A stretch of 64,000 nt of DNA, from assembly GCF_000315365.1 (NCBI RefSeq), contig NZ_CAOS01000001.1, forward strand, positions 1,456 to 65,455, written 5' to 3'. Each line of letters opens with the position of its first letter. Position 1 is the first letter of the stretch. The stretch comes from Desulforamulus hydrothermalis Lam5 = DSM 18033 (GTDB lineage Bacteria; Bacillota; Desulfotomaculia; Desulfotomaculales; Desulfotomaculaceae). The notes under the pieces are model-generated. The model had not been told where the DNA came from. It searched no databases and worked only from the letters and a program-made list of their open reading frames with translations. Shown here piece after piece: positions 24,764-35,500 of the stretch. The position numbers and the translations under genes are program-made.

Positions 24764-25933
24764 ATGTATAATTTTGTATTTCAAAACACAACTAAAATCT
24801 ATTTTGGAGAAAACCAGTTGGAGCATTTGGGCGAAGAATTAAAGCAATACGGCACCCGTGTGTTGCTGACTTATGGGGGAGGATCCATCAAAAAAATCGG
24901 CCTTTACGACAAGGTTATGGATGAATTGAAAAAGACAGGGCTTACTGTTTTTGAACTTTCCGGCATTGAGCCAAATCCCCGGCACACCACCGTCAATAAG
25001 GGCGCGGATATATGCAAAAAGGAAAATATTGACGTGCTTCTTGCCGTCGGAGGCGGTTCCACCATCGACTGCACAAAGGCAATTTCCGCCGCCGCATTTT
25101 ACGACGGAGATAGCTGGGATCTGGTAACGCATAAGGCTCCAGTCACAAAGGCGCTGCCTATTGTAACGATATTGACTTTGTCCGCTACCGGCTCGGAAAT
25201 GGACTCAGCTGCGGTCATCAGCAATCTGGACACAAACGAAAAGTACGGTCTTATCCATCCTCTGCTTCAGCCGAAGGTGTCCTTCCTTGACCCGGCCAAC
25301 ACCTATTCGGTAAGTGCTTTCCAGACGGCCTGCGGTGCCGCGGATATCTTGTCCCATATTTTTGACTGCTTTTATTTTACAGCATCAAAGAAAATGGACA
25401 TGGTGGACCGCGTTATGGAGGACGTAATAAAAACCGTAGTCAAATACGCCCCCATTGCCGTAAAGGAACCGGAAAACTATGAGGCAAGAGCCAACCTCAT
25501 GTGGGCATCCTCTTGGGCGCTGAACGGCTTCTTAACAACCGGGGGATTTCAGGCCCCCAGCTGCCATGCCATGGAGCACGAGCTCTCTGCCTTTTATGAT
25601 ATTACCCACGGGCTTGGCCTTGCAATCCTTACTCCCCGCTGGATGGAATATATTTTGGATGAATCCTCCGCGCCGCAGTTTAAGAAATTCGGTGTCAATA
25701 TATTTGGAGTCGACGAGTCGCTTTCCGATATGGAAGGGGCAGAACGTGCTATCGAGTGCCTGAGCGATTTTCTTTTCAAGACGCTGGGCCTGCAAAGCAC
25801 CCTTACCGAAATCGGCATTGATGATAAAAAATTTAAAGTCATGGCGAAAAAGGCCTGCAGAGGGGATGTATTGCAAGGGTTTAAGGCTTTGACTCCGGAA
25901 GATGTGGAGAATATCTTCAGGATGTGCTTGTGA
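24764..25933 (+). CDS. Iron-containing alcohol dehydrogenase
   Basis: 389 residues, of the YqhD/butanol dehydrogenase type. GGGSTIDCTKAI for NAD(P) binding, TLSATGSEMDSAAVI, and metal ligands in the His-containing region (FDCFYFTASKK, CHAMEHELSAFYDITHGLGL). Interconverts aldehydes and alcohols. 15 bases after the RibD-like gene, with AAAGGAG. Together with the AKRs it points to aldehyde detoxification. Confidence 0.93.
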   Translation: MYNFVFQNTTKIYFGENQLEHLGEELKQYGTRVLLTYGGGSIKKIGLYDKVMDELKKTGLTVFELSGIEPNPRHTTVNKGADICKKENIDVLLAVGGGSTIDCTKAISAAAFYDGDSWDLVTHKAPVTKALPIVTILTLSATGSEMDSAAVISNLDTNEKYGLIHPLLQPKVSFLDPANTYSVSAFQTACGAADILSHIFDCFYFTASKKMDMVDRVMEDVIKTVVKYAPIAVKEPENYEARANLMWASSWALNGFLTTGGFQAPSCHAMEHELSAFYDITHGLGLAILTPRWMEYILDESSAPQFKKFGVNIFGVDESLSDMEGAERAIECLSDFLFKTLGLQSTLTEIGIDDKKFKVMAKKACRGDVLQGFKALTPEDVENIFRMCL

Positions 25934-26072
25934 GGAGGAGTAAAGTCTGAAAGAAATTCTTTCATCCCGTTTTGTGCATTGAGCGAAGCGAAAGGAAGAT
26001 TTGATAACAGCGAAGCACAGAAAACTTGGAAAAGATAGAGAAGAGAATTTTTTAGAAAAAGAGGGGAATGAC

Positions 26073-26903
26073 ATGTCTACATGGTTAATTACTGGTTGTT
26101 CGAGCGGCCTCGGTCGCCATCTTGCTCAGGCTGTGCTGAAACGTGGTTATAACGTAGTCGTTACTGCGAGGAAGCTTTCGGCTATTCAAGATATTGTGGC
26201 TTCCTATCCTGATACAGCATTGGCTCTCCAATTGGATGTGACTGATCATACACAGGTTGATCAGGTGGTGCAACAGGCAGAGGCTCGCTTCGGCGGAGTG
26301 GATGTTCTTGTTAATAATGCAGGACATGGTTATCGTGCTGCTGTGGAAGAAGGAGATGAAGTTGAAGTAGATGAACTTTTCGCCACCAACTTCTTCGGCC
26401 CTGTAGCACTGATTAAGGCAGTGTTGCCTGGTATGAGGACAAGACATCACGGTACAATCGTGAATGTCTCTTCGATTGCTGCCCGTGTTACTGCACCGGG
26501 ATCTGGCTATTACTCGGCAACAAAATGTGCCCTTGAAGGATTATCTGATGGGCTTCGCAAGGAAGTTAGCCCCCTTGGTATTAAGGTTATTGTGGTTGAA
26601 CCCGGTGAATTCAGGACAGATTTCTCTGGTCGCTCATTGAAACAGTCTAGGACTGTCATCGCTGATTACGCTGAAACTGCCGGACGTCGTCGAATAGAGA
26701 ATGATACCACCGATGGTCACCAAATTGGCGATCCTGCAAAGGGAGCACAGCTTATTATCAAGGCTGTCGAAGCTTATAATCCGCCATCTTTGCTATTATT
26801 AGGAAGCGATGCTGTTCGAATTGTCAAGGGGGCGCTTGATGAAGTTCGTGCTGAAGTGGAAGCTTGGGAAAAGGACAGCATTGCTACAGATTTCCCGTCT
26901 TAA
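26073..26903 (+). CDS. Short-chain dehydrogenase/reductase
   Basis: 276 residues. TGCSSGLGRHLA dinucleotide loop, NNAGHG, and catalytic Ser with YYSATKCALEG (YxxxK). Classical SDR, similar to oxidoreductases with Rossmann fold that prefer NADP. ATG 26073 preferred to 26001 because the protein starts with the Rossmann strand (STWLITGCSSG); GAGGGG precedes it. Confidence 0.9.
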   Translation: MSTWLITGCSSGLGRHLAQAVLKRGYNVVVTARKLSAIQDIVASYPDTALALQLDVTDHTQVDQVVQQAEARFGGVDVLVNNAGHGYRAAVEEGDEVEVDELFATNFFGPVALIKAVLPGMRTRHHGTIVNVSSIAARVTAPGSGYYSATKCALEGLSDGLRKEVSPLGIKVIVVEPGEFRTDFSGRSLKQSRTVIADYAETAGRRRIENDTTDGHQIGDPAKGAQLIIKAVEAYNPPSLLLLGSDAVRIVKGALDEVRAEVEAWEKDSIATDFPS

Positions 26904-26938
26904 ACAGGTTATCGATAAGTAACTAAGGAGTTTCGTGA

Positions 26939-27943
<1,005 letters not shown>

Positions 27944-27984
27944 CGAAGCAGGTGTTATTAAATTTGATGAATTAATGATATTTC

Positions 27985-28024
27985 GCCTTGAATCAATAAA
28001 GCCTGATTCAAGGCATTTTCTTTT
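27985..28024 (+). terminator. Terminator at the end of the reductase cassette
   Basis: 11-bp perfect stem GCCTTGAATCA/TGATTCAAGGC followed by a T-rich tract. It ends the cluster just before the IS element. Confidence 0.9.
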
Positions 28025-28153
28025 CTATTCGACAAAAAGTAACAATAATTACTTGACTTGTGCAAAAACTCTGTAAAAAATTAACAAAATAATATCAGGC
28101 TCAGATTTTACCGATGTAACAGGTGCCTAAGCCACTACAAAGGATAAAATGAG

Positions 28154-28541
28154 ATGCCTGATAGATTAATTTTAAGCCAACAAAACGAAGTAAACAACTA
28201 CATTTTGAAAGATTTGAAGCTACCATTAAGCAAACCACAAGTGCAACACTTTGAAATGCTTGTATCAGGCATTATAGGATGCTCAGACAAAAGAACTATT
28301 TCCAATATTGTTCGATCATCCTTTATTCCGAAAGACAGGAGTTGTACCCAGAAATTCCTGAACTCCTCTCCTTGGGACGAGAACCTTGTCAACTTAAGAC
28401 GTAAGCAATATACAGAAACGCTTTTGAAGCAAGAACTTAAGAAAACGGGAGACCCACTGTTTGTCATCCTTGATGATACCATCAACAAGAAAAGCAAAGA
28501 CAGCAAGCACATCTCGGGTATGGGATATCACTATTCCCACA
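28154..28541 (+). pseudogene. IS4-type transposase, 5' part
   Basis: N-terminal part of the transposase including the first catalytic Asp (FVILDDTINKK). It reads up to MGYHYSH, where the IS21 element is inserted; the frame then runs 23 bases into IS21. The 3' part continues at 30718. Removing the IS21 and one copy of CCACA rejoins the frame as YHYSHTTGKQEW. Confidence 0.85.
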
Positions 28542-28612
28542 TGTCAACGCCGACTTTATTTTGACCCACCATCGCCGGTTTAGAATTGACCCACCCGGCG
28601 ATTTTTTGTTGG

Positions 28613-29380
28613 TTAGGTGGTAGAGGGGGAGCCGTAGGCTCCAGTCCTCATCTTCTCACGAAGTCGGTAACTATTCCCCCTAATATTGACGATGTGGGAA
28701 TGGTGTAAGAGCCGATCCAGGATAGCCGTAGCAAGTATCGGATCGCCCATCAGTTCCCCCCATTCACCGAAACTCTTGTTGCTGGTCAACAGAATACTCC
28801 CTCTCTCGTATCTTGCACTTACTACCTGGAAAAAGAGGTTAGCTGCCAAACTGTCAAACGGTAAGTAACCAATTTCGTCAATAATCAGGAGCTTTGGTCG
28901 AATATAGATGCGTAGGCGTTTATCCAGCCTGTTTTCCGTGTAAGCTTTTCGCAGATCTTCGATGAGTTGCGAGAGACTGACAAAGTAAACGGATATCCCT
29001 TGCGAGATGGCTTCTACAGCCAACGCCACCGCCAGATGACTTTTTCCTACTCCGGGAGGCCCTAAGAACAAGACATTCTCGTGTCGGGTTACAAAAGTCA
29101 TCGTGGCCAGCTCTCGAATCAACCGTTCGTCAATGCTGGGTTGGAAAGCAAAATCGAACTCCTCCAGCGTTTTTCGGTAAGGCAAGTGTGCGAGTTTGGT
29201 GCGTACCTCCATATTCCGTTTTTGACGTTCCGCTATCTCTGCATCTAGAAGCATGTTGAGAAAGGACAGATAGGTGGGCTGTCCATGACTTGCCGCTTCC
29301 AAATGGGCATCCAAGAGTAGAGCCGCTTGCTGAAGCCCAAGTTCCTCGAGACGTAGCCGTGCTTGTTCCAGTTCAATCAT
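28613..29380 (-). CDS. istB: IS21 ATP-binding helper IstB, copy 1
   Basis: 255 residues, AAA+ ATPase: Walker A GPPGVGKSHLA, Walker B LLIIDEIGYLPFD. Helps IstA choose and join target DNA. Overlaps the istA stop by four bases. Complete. Confidence 0.93.
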   Translation of the reverse strand: MIELEQARLRLEELGLQQAALLLDAHLEAASHGQPTYLSFLNMLLDAEIAERQKRNMEVRTKLAHLPYRKTLEEFDFAFQPSIDERLIRELATMTFVTRHENVLFLGPPGVGKSHLAVALAVEAISQGISVYFVSLSQLIEDLRKAYTENRLDKRLRIYIRPKLLIIDEIGYLPFDSLAANLFFQVVSARYERGSILLTSNKSFGEWGELMGDPILATAILDRLLHHSHIVNIRGNSYRLREKMRTGAYGSPSTT

Positions 29381-30600
29381 GCTCCCACCCCCGTCAGCTG
29401 CTCATAGACATCCAGCGAACGCACTTCCACTTGCTGCGATGAAATCTGTCGGGCTTGCGGACGTGGATAGGCATATCCTTGAGCAGTCGTAAGACCTGCA
29501 TACTGGTTTTCACAAAAAACAGTTGCACGGGATCGATAGACCTTTTGGTGTCGAGCAATACATGTGCCGTCGGCCCAGATTTCCACCCACCCATTCACTT
29601 CTCGCACGGTACCCTCACGTCCACTGTACCTCCATGGAACCCCATATCGTACACCATCGTAGCTAACAAATCCGTCTCGGCTGACCTGTCTTGGTTCATG
29701 CAAGTATTTTTCCCATCGTTCAGCTGAAGGGATAGGCGACAGATTTTCCTCACGGAGTCGGTCGATGGGACGTTCGCCGGTTGTTCCATGAATACGGCGG
29801 TTAATCCGCTCGCACCAGTGTAGGGCTTGTTGATTGAGATCCTGTAAATCAACGAAGCGTTTGCCAGGAAGAAAGTTGTTTTTTACGTATTGAACGCCTC
29901 GTTCCACTTTTCCCTTTGTTTCGGGGCGTCGAACTTTGCATACTTTTGGAACAAGCCCAATCGCTGCAGCAAAGTCGGCAAAAAGCGGATGCCAGCGAGG
30001 TTTTCGATCATCTCCCATGCCCAGTACGACGGTTTTCATCTGGTCGGTCAGCATTACCTTTGGGATGCCCCCAAAATATTCAAAAGCATGAATCAAGCAA
30101 CGAAGAAAGCTGTGAATGTCACAACGCTTAGTGAACTCTATATAGGTGGAACGAGAGTACCCCAATACCATGACAAATACCGGCACTTTTCGGACTGTAC
30201 CGTCCAAATCTACGTAATCACACAGTCCCCAGTCGACCTGTGCATATTCACCAGGTTTCGTCTCGTAACGAAGAACAGCGGGAACTTGTTTGGGAGGACG
30301 GAAGTCCTTCACATAGTCTTTCAAGATGGTACGTCCCCCGGTATACCCCTTTTCTCGTAGAAGATCGAATAAAACCTCGCAGTTATAGATACCTTCTTGA
30401 AGACGTTCCTGCAGGAACGGTTTATACGGATCAAGCTTGGAACCACGAGATTTACGGGTTCCCTTTTCGGGGGAGAATTCACCCCGGAGATATCGGCGAA
30501 CTGTATTTCGAGAATTCCCCGTTAGACGGGCAATTTCACGAATACTCTTGCCTTCTGCCCTCATGGTATGTAACGATATCACTATCCCACTCCTTAGCAT
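29377..30600 (-). CDS. istA: IS21 transposase IstA, copy 1
   Basis: 407 residues. HTH near the start (IREIARLTGNSRNTVRRYL), DDE core with Asp in AQVDWG, MLTDQMKT and Glu in KGKVERGVQYVK. C-terminal part (YGVPWRYSGREGTVREV) is the beta-barrel. Forms the transposition complex with IstB downstream. Complete. Confidence 0.93.
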   Translation of the reverse strand: MLRSGIVISLHTMRAEGKSIREIARLTGNSRNTVRRYLRGEFSPEKGTRKSRGSKLDPYKPFLQERLQEGIYNCEVLFDLLREKGYTGGRTILKDYVKDFRPPKQVPAVLRYETKPGEYAQVDWGLCDYVDLDGTVRKVPVFVMVLGYSRSTYIEFTKRCDIHSFLRCLIHAFEYFGGIPKVMLTDQMKTVVLGMGDDRKPRWHPLFADFAAAIGLVPKVCKVRRPETKGKVERGVQYVKNNFLPGKRFVDLQDLNQQALHWCERINRRIHGTTGERPIDRLREENLSPIPSAERWEKYLHEPRQVSRDGFVSYDGVRYGVPWRYSGREGTVREVNGWVEIWADGTCIARHQKVYRSRATVFCENQYAGLTTAQGYAYPRPQARQISSQQVEVRSLDVYEQLTGVGA

Positions 30601-30717
30601 GTGTCTCCCTCCGAAGATTAACTTGGCCGTTAATTACGAAGGGGATATATTCGCTAAGGGTGGGTCATTTTCTTTCCGGCGAACCTGGGTCAATTATATC
30701 CCGGCGGTGACACCACA

Positions 30718-31556
30718 CTACAGGCAAGCAAGAATGGTCTCACAATGTTCAAGGTCTCCACTGTGTTGCAGGTAACCTTTCCGTTCCTTTTGACTACGAG
30801 TTATACCTTAAGAAAGGTTACTGCAGTGAAACTGGTACCGCATTCAAGAGTAAAGTTGAGATATCAATGAATCTTTTGAGACAGTTGGATTTACAGAAGA
30901 CCTATCCGGCATATTTCCTCATAGATTCCTGGTATACATCTCCCAAACTCATTAATGAAGCAGCCAAGCTTGGTTTCCAAACCATAGGAGCTCTGAAATC
31001 CAATAGGATATTTTATCCGGCAGGTATACGGCAAAGCCTTAATGAATTCGTGAAGTACATTACTGATTATGACCTTGACCTTGTTACAGTCAAGGAAAAG
31101 CAGTATAAAGTGTACCGTTATGAAGGCAAGATGAATGACCTTGAGAATGCCGTGATCCTAATAACCTGGGATGTCAGTTCTCCAAACAGTGAACCCAAAT
31201 ATCTTTTAAGCTCTGATGTAAGTCTTGATTCCCAAACCATCATGGAGTACTACAGCAAGCGTTGGGAGATTGAGACAAGCTTCAGATACTTGAAAGACAG
31301 ACTTGGCTTTGACCACTACCAGATGCGCTCCATTAAGGCAATTAAACGCTTTTGGCTGGTCCAATATATTGCTTACGGCTATATTGAGTTTTATAGGTAC
31401 AAGAATTCTTCTATTTTCAAACTTGAAAACCTTGGGACGACCATTGATCATCTCAAAGCATTCAATTTGAGGAACTTGGTTGATTATGTTTACAACTGTG
31501 GCAAGGAAAATGTCGATCTTGCATTGGTTCACAAGATCTTAAGACTTGTTGCATAA
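30718..31556 (+). pseudogene. IS4-type transposase, 3' part
   Basis: Continues the gene broken at 28541. Carries the second Asp (FLIDSWYTS) and the catalytic Glu in YYSKRWEIETSFRYLK. Reading from the target duplication gives TTGKQEWSHNVQGLHCVAG in frame. An ATG at 30867 opens an artificial shorter frame. Confidence 0.85.
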
Positions 31557-31603
31557 TTTTTTCCATTTTATGGGATAAAATTTGCACAAGTCAAGAATAA
31601 TTA

Positions 31604-31936
31604 CTAAACAGAAAGGCGGAATTTACATTGCACCATATTTCGCAAAGAAAAAATGAAGCAATATCCATGAGCGAGAACAAGACAAATTCGGCATGACAAC
31701 ACCTGCCGGACTTAAATTGTAGTTGAGCGTATGGCGGGTGCTGCCGTGTAGGTTGGAGCTGACGAGGTTGATATTGTATGGTATGGACTTCATGCAATAT
31801 CAAGCGGTTCTCTGCCAATATACATAAGGCAAAAGCTATACGCCGGAAAAGATTCCATCCCCGTATAAAAAAGCAATACAGCGCAAAAAGCGATGACGAC
31901 CATACTGGCAGGGCGCTGCTTGATAGAATAGTTTTT
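31604..31936. other. Unassigned stretch between IS element and prophage
   Basis: No frame with ribosome site and protein-like composition. It contains broken frames in several phases, so it could be remnants of the cassette or of an attachment region. No tRNA or att repeat recognised. Confidence 0.4.
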
Positions 31937-31980
31937 GCGGCCGAGTTTACGAATTTCAGTAAACTCGGCCGCTTTTGTCT
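31937..31980 (+). terminator. Strong terminator before the prophage
   Basis: 14-bp perfect stem GCGGCCGAGTTTAC/GTAAACTCGGCCGC with loop GAATTTCA and TTTTGTCTTT. It insulates the prophage early genes from upstream transcription. Confidence 0.9.
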
Positions 31981-32055
31981 TTGCGCCTTTTTGCCTGGGT
32001 GCCGCAGTCCTCCCGCCTCCTTTCCCTGAGCTTTCGGGAAAGGAGGTGGAAACGG

Positions 32056-32454
32056 ATGGACAAGGAGTATTTCATTGAACTGAACGGCAGGAAGATTCCG
32101 GTCGGCAAGGAAGTATACGATGCCTTCAAGCGCCCTGCTTGGAGAGAGCGCAAGCGCAGTCAGGTTCGCAAGGAAAAGGAGCTGTCGCTCGAGGCGTTTT
32201 CGGAGGCCGGGTTTGAGTTTCCTTCCGGTGAGGCGCTTGTTGACGAGATCGTCGAGGACAAGCTTTTGCTGGACATGCTGTTCAAGGCGTTATCGGAATT
32301 GACGGACGATGAACGTTTTCTGGTCAATGAGCTGTTTTACAACGGCAAATCGGAACGCGAGCTGTCTAAAGAAACCTGTGTGCCGCGAAAGACGCTCGCC
32401 TACCGCAGAACTAAAGTGTTGGAGAAACTGCGCAGGCTGATTGAAAAAATGTAG
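32056..32454 (+). CDS. Phage sigma-70 region-4-like protein
   Basis: About 132 residues, starting MDKEYFIELNGRKIPVGKEV. The C-terminal part (ELTDDERFLVNELFYNG, SERELSKETCVPRKTLAYRR) is a sigma-70 region 4 HTH. AAAGGAGGTGG precedes ATG 32056. Such proteins start the early module of Clostridia prophages and ICEs. Acts as transcription activator or alternative sigma. Confidence 0.82.
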   Translation: MDKEYFIELNGRKIPVGKEVYDAFKRPAWRERKRSQVRKEKELSLEAFSEAGFEFPSGEALVDEIVEDKLLLDMLFKALSELTDDERFLVNELFYNGKSERELSKETCVPRKTLAYRRTKVLEKLRRLIEKM

Positions 32455-32536
32455 AAAAAATTTCGCCCACCCGTCCCTTCACTTTCCTTTGGATTGTGAG
32501 GGGGTTTTTCTTTTCCTTGAAACGGAGGTGAAGGAC

Positions 32537-32728
32537 ATGAGAAAAAGCGTAAATGCCGCTTTGACGCAAAGCGAAGAAACGACGGAAGAACTGGTAGGCA
32601 TCCTGACCGCCATCAGCGTGGTGTCAAAGCGGCTGGCAAGAAAGCTGGCGATGCTTGAAAAGCCGCCTGACGAAGGGAGGGAGAAAACGGATGGAACAGC
32701 CGAAGCCGCTGCTGCCCATGCCGATTAA
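32537..32728 (+). CDS. Small phage hypothetical protein
   Basis: 63 residues, MRKSVNAALTQSEETTEELV then ISVVSKRLARKLAMLEK, helical. GGAGGTGAAGGAC ribosome site. Its 3' end overlaps the helicase start (32691). Function unknown; common at this place in such prophages. Confidence 0.65.
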   Translation: MRKSVNAALTQSEETTEELVGILTAISVVSKRLARKLAMLEKPPDEGREKTDGTAEAAAAHAD

Positions 32729-34163
32729 AGCCGCGCCGTATAAGCATCAGATCGACGCTTTCAATTTCGTATGCGGCAAGTTCGGCCTGATTCCGGCGAG
32801 CGGGATGGCATCTTCCGGCGCGGCTCTGCTCATGGAAATGGGCACCGGCAAGACAATCACAAGCATCGCGGTCGCCGGCGCTCTGTATCAGGCGGGCAAG
32901 ATCCGCAGGGTTCTGGTGGTGGCTCCGCTTTCCATCCTTGGTGTTTGGGATGAGGAATTTGCTAAGTTTGCAAACTTTGATTACACATTAGCAGTGCTGT
33001 CGGGAAGCAGTACAAAGAAAGCCGACACCCTTCGGCATATGCGGGGTACGCCCTTGCAGGTGGCGGTCATCAACTACGAAAGCGCGTGGCGGTTGGAAAA
33101 AGAGCTGGCCGCATGGAACCCCGACATGATTATTGCCGACGAAGGCCACAAGATTAAAACCCATAACATTGCGGCGTCCAAGGCCATGCACCGTCTTGGC
33201 GCGCGGGCAAAGTACAGGCTGCTGCTCACAGGGACGGTCATTACCAACAAAGCCATCGACGTATTCAGCCAGTATAAATTCCTCAACCCGGCAATATTTG
33301 GCCAGAGCTTCTATGTATTCCGCAATAGGTACTTTGACATGGTCGGCTACGGAAACCACACGCCGGTACTGAAAAAATCAATGGAGCAGGATTTGATGAA
33401 AAGGCTCCACAGCGTCGCGTTCCGGGCGACCAAGGCAGAATGCCTGGATTTGCCGGAAACCACCGACATTGTGCGGCATGTGGAGCTGGAGAGCGCCGCC
33501 ATGAAGATTTACAGGGATCTGGTCAGTGACAGCTATGCGGAGCTGGGTAAGGGAGAAGTGACGGCCACAAATATACTGACGCGCCTGCTCCGGCTGTCGC
33601 AGATAACCGGCGGCTTTATCGGAAGCGATGACGGTGGGAAAATCGAGCAAGTCAGTGATGCCAAGTTGAAAGCTCTTGAAGATATCCTTGAAAGCAGTAT
33701 TCAAGAAGGACATAAGCTGGTTGTTATAGCAAGGTTTATCCCTGAAATTCATGCCATATGCAGGTTGCTGGAGAAGAAGAACATCGATTATGTGTGTATT
33801 TATGGTGCAACTAAGGATCGCCAAGAGCAAGTAAACCGGTTTCAATATGATCCCGACTGCATGGTGTTTGTAGGCCAGATTGCAACCGCTGGACTCGGTA
33901 TTACGCTGACCGCTGCAAGCACAATGGTATTTTACTCCCTTGATTATTCCATGTCGAATTTCGAGCAGACAAAGGCCCGCATCCATAGAGTTGGACAGAA
34001 GAATGGCTGCACATATATCTACCTTATTGCCAAGGGTACTGTGGATTCAAAAATCCTGACTGCCCTACGCAATAAGGCAGATCTTGCAAAAATGCTGATA
34101 GACGACTACCGCAAAGGAGCAAATCCTTTTGCCTCAGAGGGAGGTGAAAGCTATGAGCGATAA
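32691..34163 (+). CDS. SNF2/DEAD-type phage helicase
   Basis: 490 residues. Walker A MEMGTGKTITSIAVAG, DEAD-like IIADEGHKIK, motif III LTGTVITN, helicase C domain with ARIHRVGQKNGC (motif VI). SNF2-like, ATP-driven DNA translocase used in phage replication or recombination. GGGAGGG precedes the ATG. First large gene of the replication module. Confidence 0.9.
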   Translation: MEQPKPLLPMPIKAAPYKHQIDAFNFVCGKFGLIPASGMASSGAALLMEMGTGKTITSIAVAGALYQAGKIRRVLVVAPLSILGVWDEEFAKFANFDYTLAVLSGSSTKKADTLRHMRGTPLQVAVINYESAWRLEKELAAWNPDMIIADEGHKIKTHNIAASKAMHRLGARAKYRLLLTGTVITNKAIDVFSQYKFLNPAIFGQSFYVFRNRYFDMVGYGNHTPVLKKSMEQDLMKRLHSVAFRATKAECLDLPETTDIVRHVELESAAMKIYRDLVSDSYAELGKGEVTATNILTRLLRLSQITGGFIGSDDGGKIEQVSDAKLKALEDILESSIQEGHKLVVIARFIPEIHAICRLLEKKNIDYVCIYGATKDRQEQVNRFQYDPDCMVFVGQIATAGLGITLTAASTMVFYSLDYSMSNFEQTKARIHRVGQKNGCTYIYLIAKGTVDSKILTALRNKADLAKMLIDDYRKGANPFASEGGESYER

Positions 34164-34569
34164 TGCGATGTTTGAACTTGCTGACCGCCTGAAGGAGCTG
34201 CGCGAGGCAAAAAAGGCCGCGGAAGAGGAACTAAAAAGCATTAATGCAGAGATTGACGATGTTGAATACCGCCTGTCTGAGTTAATGATCAGCAGTGAGA
34301 CGCAAAACTTCACAAGAGCAGGAACAATGTTCTGCCTTTCAACGACAACAAGAGCCAGTGCTGCCGCAGGCATGAAGGAGGAACTGTTTGACGCACTACG
34401 CAGTAAAGGCTTTGGAGAACTCATCTATGAAACAGTCAATGCAAATTCCCTGTCAGCATTTGTTAAAGAACAGATTGCGGAGAATGGGGACGAGCTTCCG
34501 GACTGGCTGAAAGGCCTTGTGAATGTCTTCGAAAAGACAACAGTAACTGTGCGGAAAGCAGCAAGGTAA
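34153..34569 (+). CDS. Phage coiled-coil hypothetical protein
   Basis: 138 residues. N-terminal helix with coiled-coil character (LADRLKELREAKKAAEEELK), C-terminal region ANSLSAFVKEQIAENGDELP typical of Clostridia-phage proteins next to a SNF2 helicase. Its start overlaps the helicase stop. Function unknown; possibly a partner of replication or of nucleases (Gam-like). Confidence 0.7.
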   Translation: MSDNAMFELADRLKELREAKKAAEEELKSINAEIDDVEYRLSELMISSETQNFTRAGTMFCLSTTTRASAAAGMKEELFDALRSKGFGELIYETVNANSLSAFVKEQIAENGDELPDWLKGLVNVFEKTTVTVRKAAR

Positions 34570-34690
34570 ATAGCTTCAGAAAGCAATGCTCCAATATCAA
34601 TGTTCAAGGAATAACTGTTCGAAGAACAATGCTTCAAAGAACAATGATATAGATTACATTCCAAATTCATATTTACGGAGGTATAAAAGC

Positions 34691-35443
34691 ATGAAAAACA
34701 ATGAACTCGTAACTATTAACGAAAATACAGGTTTTCTTCAGCTCGCTGATTTCAATCTTGACGAGGCAATGGCATCAGAACTTGACGGTCTTGACATGAC
34801 TTTTGAGCGCATAAAAATCCCGTCCGCAGGCAGCACAGTATTCGAAGTACCCGGGGAAAATCCCGGAGAACCTGATACTGTCAAGGAATTCTCAGCGGTA
34901 ATTCTTTATCATCATCCACTTTATGCATACTACAAGGACAAGTATACCGGAGGTAGTAACCCACCGGATTGCGGAAGCTTTGATGGTATAACCGGCGAAG
35001 GAGACCCCGGAGGAAGCTGTGCCAAATGCCCATATAATCAGTTCGGTTCTGGGGAAAACGGCAGCAAAGCTTGCAAGAACCGCCGCAGGATATATGTACT
35101 GCGTGAAGGGGAGATTTTCCCGTTGATACTCTCATTGCCAACAGGATCGTTGAAAGAGTTTTCCCGCTATATCAAAAGGCTGCTTTCTAAAGGCAGAAAA
35201 TCAAACAGCGTAGTTACCCGCTTTTCTTTGAAAAAGGCGACTAACTCAAGCGGTATCACCTATTCACAGGCTCAGTTTGCTGTAGATCGGGATCTGACCG
35301 CTGACGAATATGCGTTGATATCCAAGCTTTCCGAGCAGGTCAAAGCATTCAGTACCCGAGTCGGCCATGACACTGAACCTGCCGGTGAAGAGGTAATAAA
35401 TGTAGACCCTAAATCAGGTGAAATTACTGAGCCGCTTAAGTGA
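34691..35443 (+). CDS. Phage hypothetical protein with Cys cluster
   Basis: About 250 residues. A central Cys set (CGSF..., CAKCPYNQFGSGENGSKAC) could bind zinc; the rest is beta-rich. Found next to DNA polymerase in many Clostridia prophages, sometimes named ssDNA-binding or replication accessory. Ribosome site GGAGGT before ATG 34691. Function not proven. Confidence 0.7.
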   Translation: MKNNELVTINENTGFLQLADFNLDEAMASELDGLDMTFERIKIPSAGSTVFEVPGENPGEPDTVKEFSAVILYHHPLYAYYKDKYTGGSNPPDCGSFDGITGEGDPGGSCAKCPYNQFGSGENGSKACKNRRRIYVLREGEIFPLILSLPTGSLKEFSRYIKRLLSKGRKSNSVVTRFSLKKATNSSGITYSQAQFAVDRDLTADEYALISKLSEQVKAFSTRVGHDTEPAGEEVINVDPKSGEITEPLK

Positions 35444-35500
35444 TCAAAGGCCCTATCGGAGAGTAACTTCCATCTCCGATAGGGCGGAAAGGAGAACCGC

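Larger units (their letters stand above)
28542..30712. mobile_element. IS21 family element 1, inserted in the IS4-type element
   Basis: About 2.17 kb. Ends begin TGTCA(A/C)CGCCG and carry several TTGACCCA repeats, as IS21 termini do. 5-bp target duplication CCACA at 28537-28541 and 30713-30717. Contains istA and istB on the minus strand, with overlapping start/stop. Confidence 0.88.
28052..31595. mobile_element. IS4-type insertion sequence carrying a nested IS21
   Basis: Ends share CTTGACTTGTGCAAA as inverted repeats (28052 and 31595). Flanked by the 8-bp direct repeat AATAATTA (28044-28051 and 31596-31603). Without the nested element it is about 1.37 kb with one transposase. DDE residues: LDDTINKK, LIDSWYTS, and the YREK box around YYSKRWEIETSFRYLKDRLG. 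Confidence 0.85.

Noticed and set aside
31778-32029. 83-residue frame before the prophage
   Set aside because: Runs through the strong terminator at 31937 and has no ribosome site.
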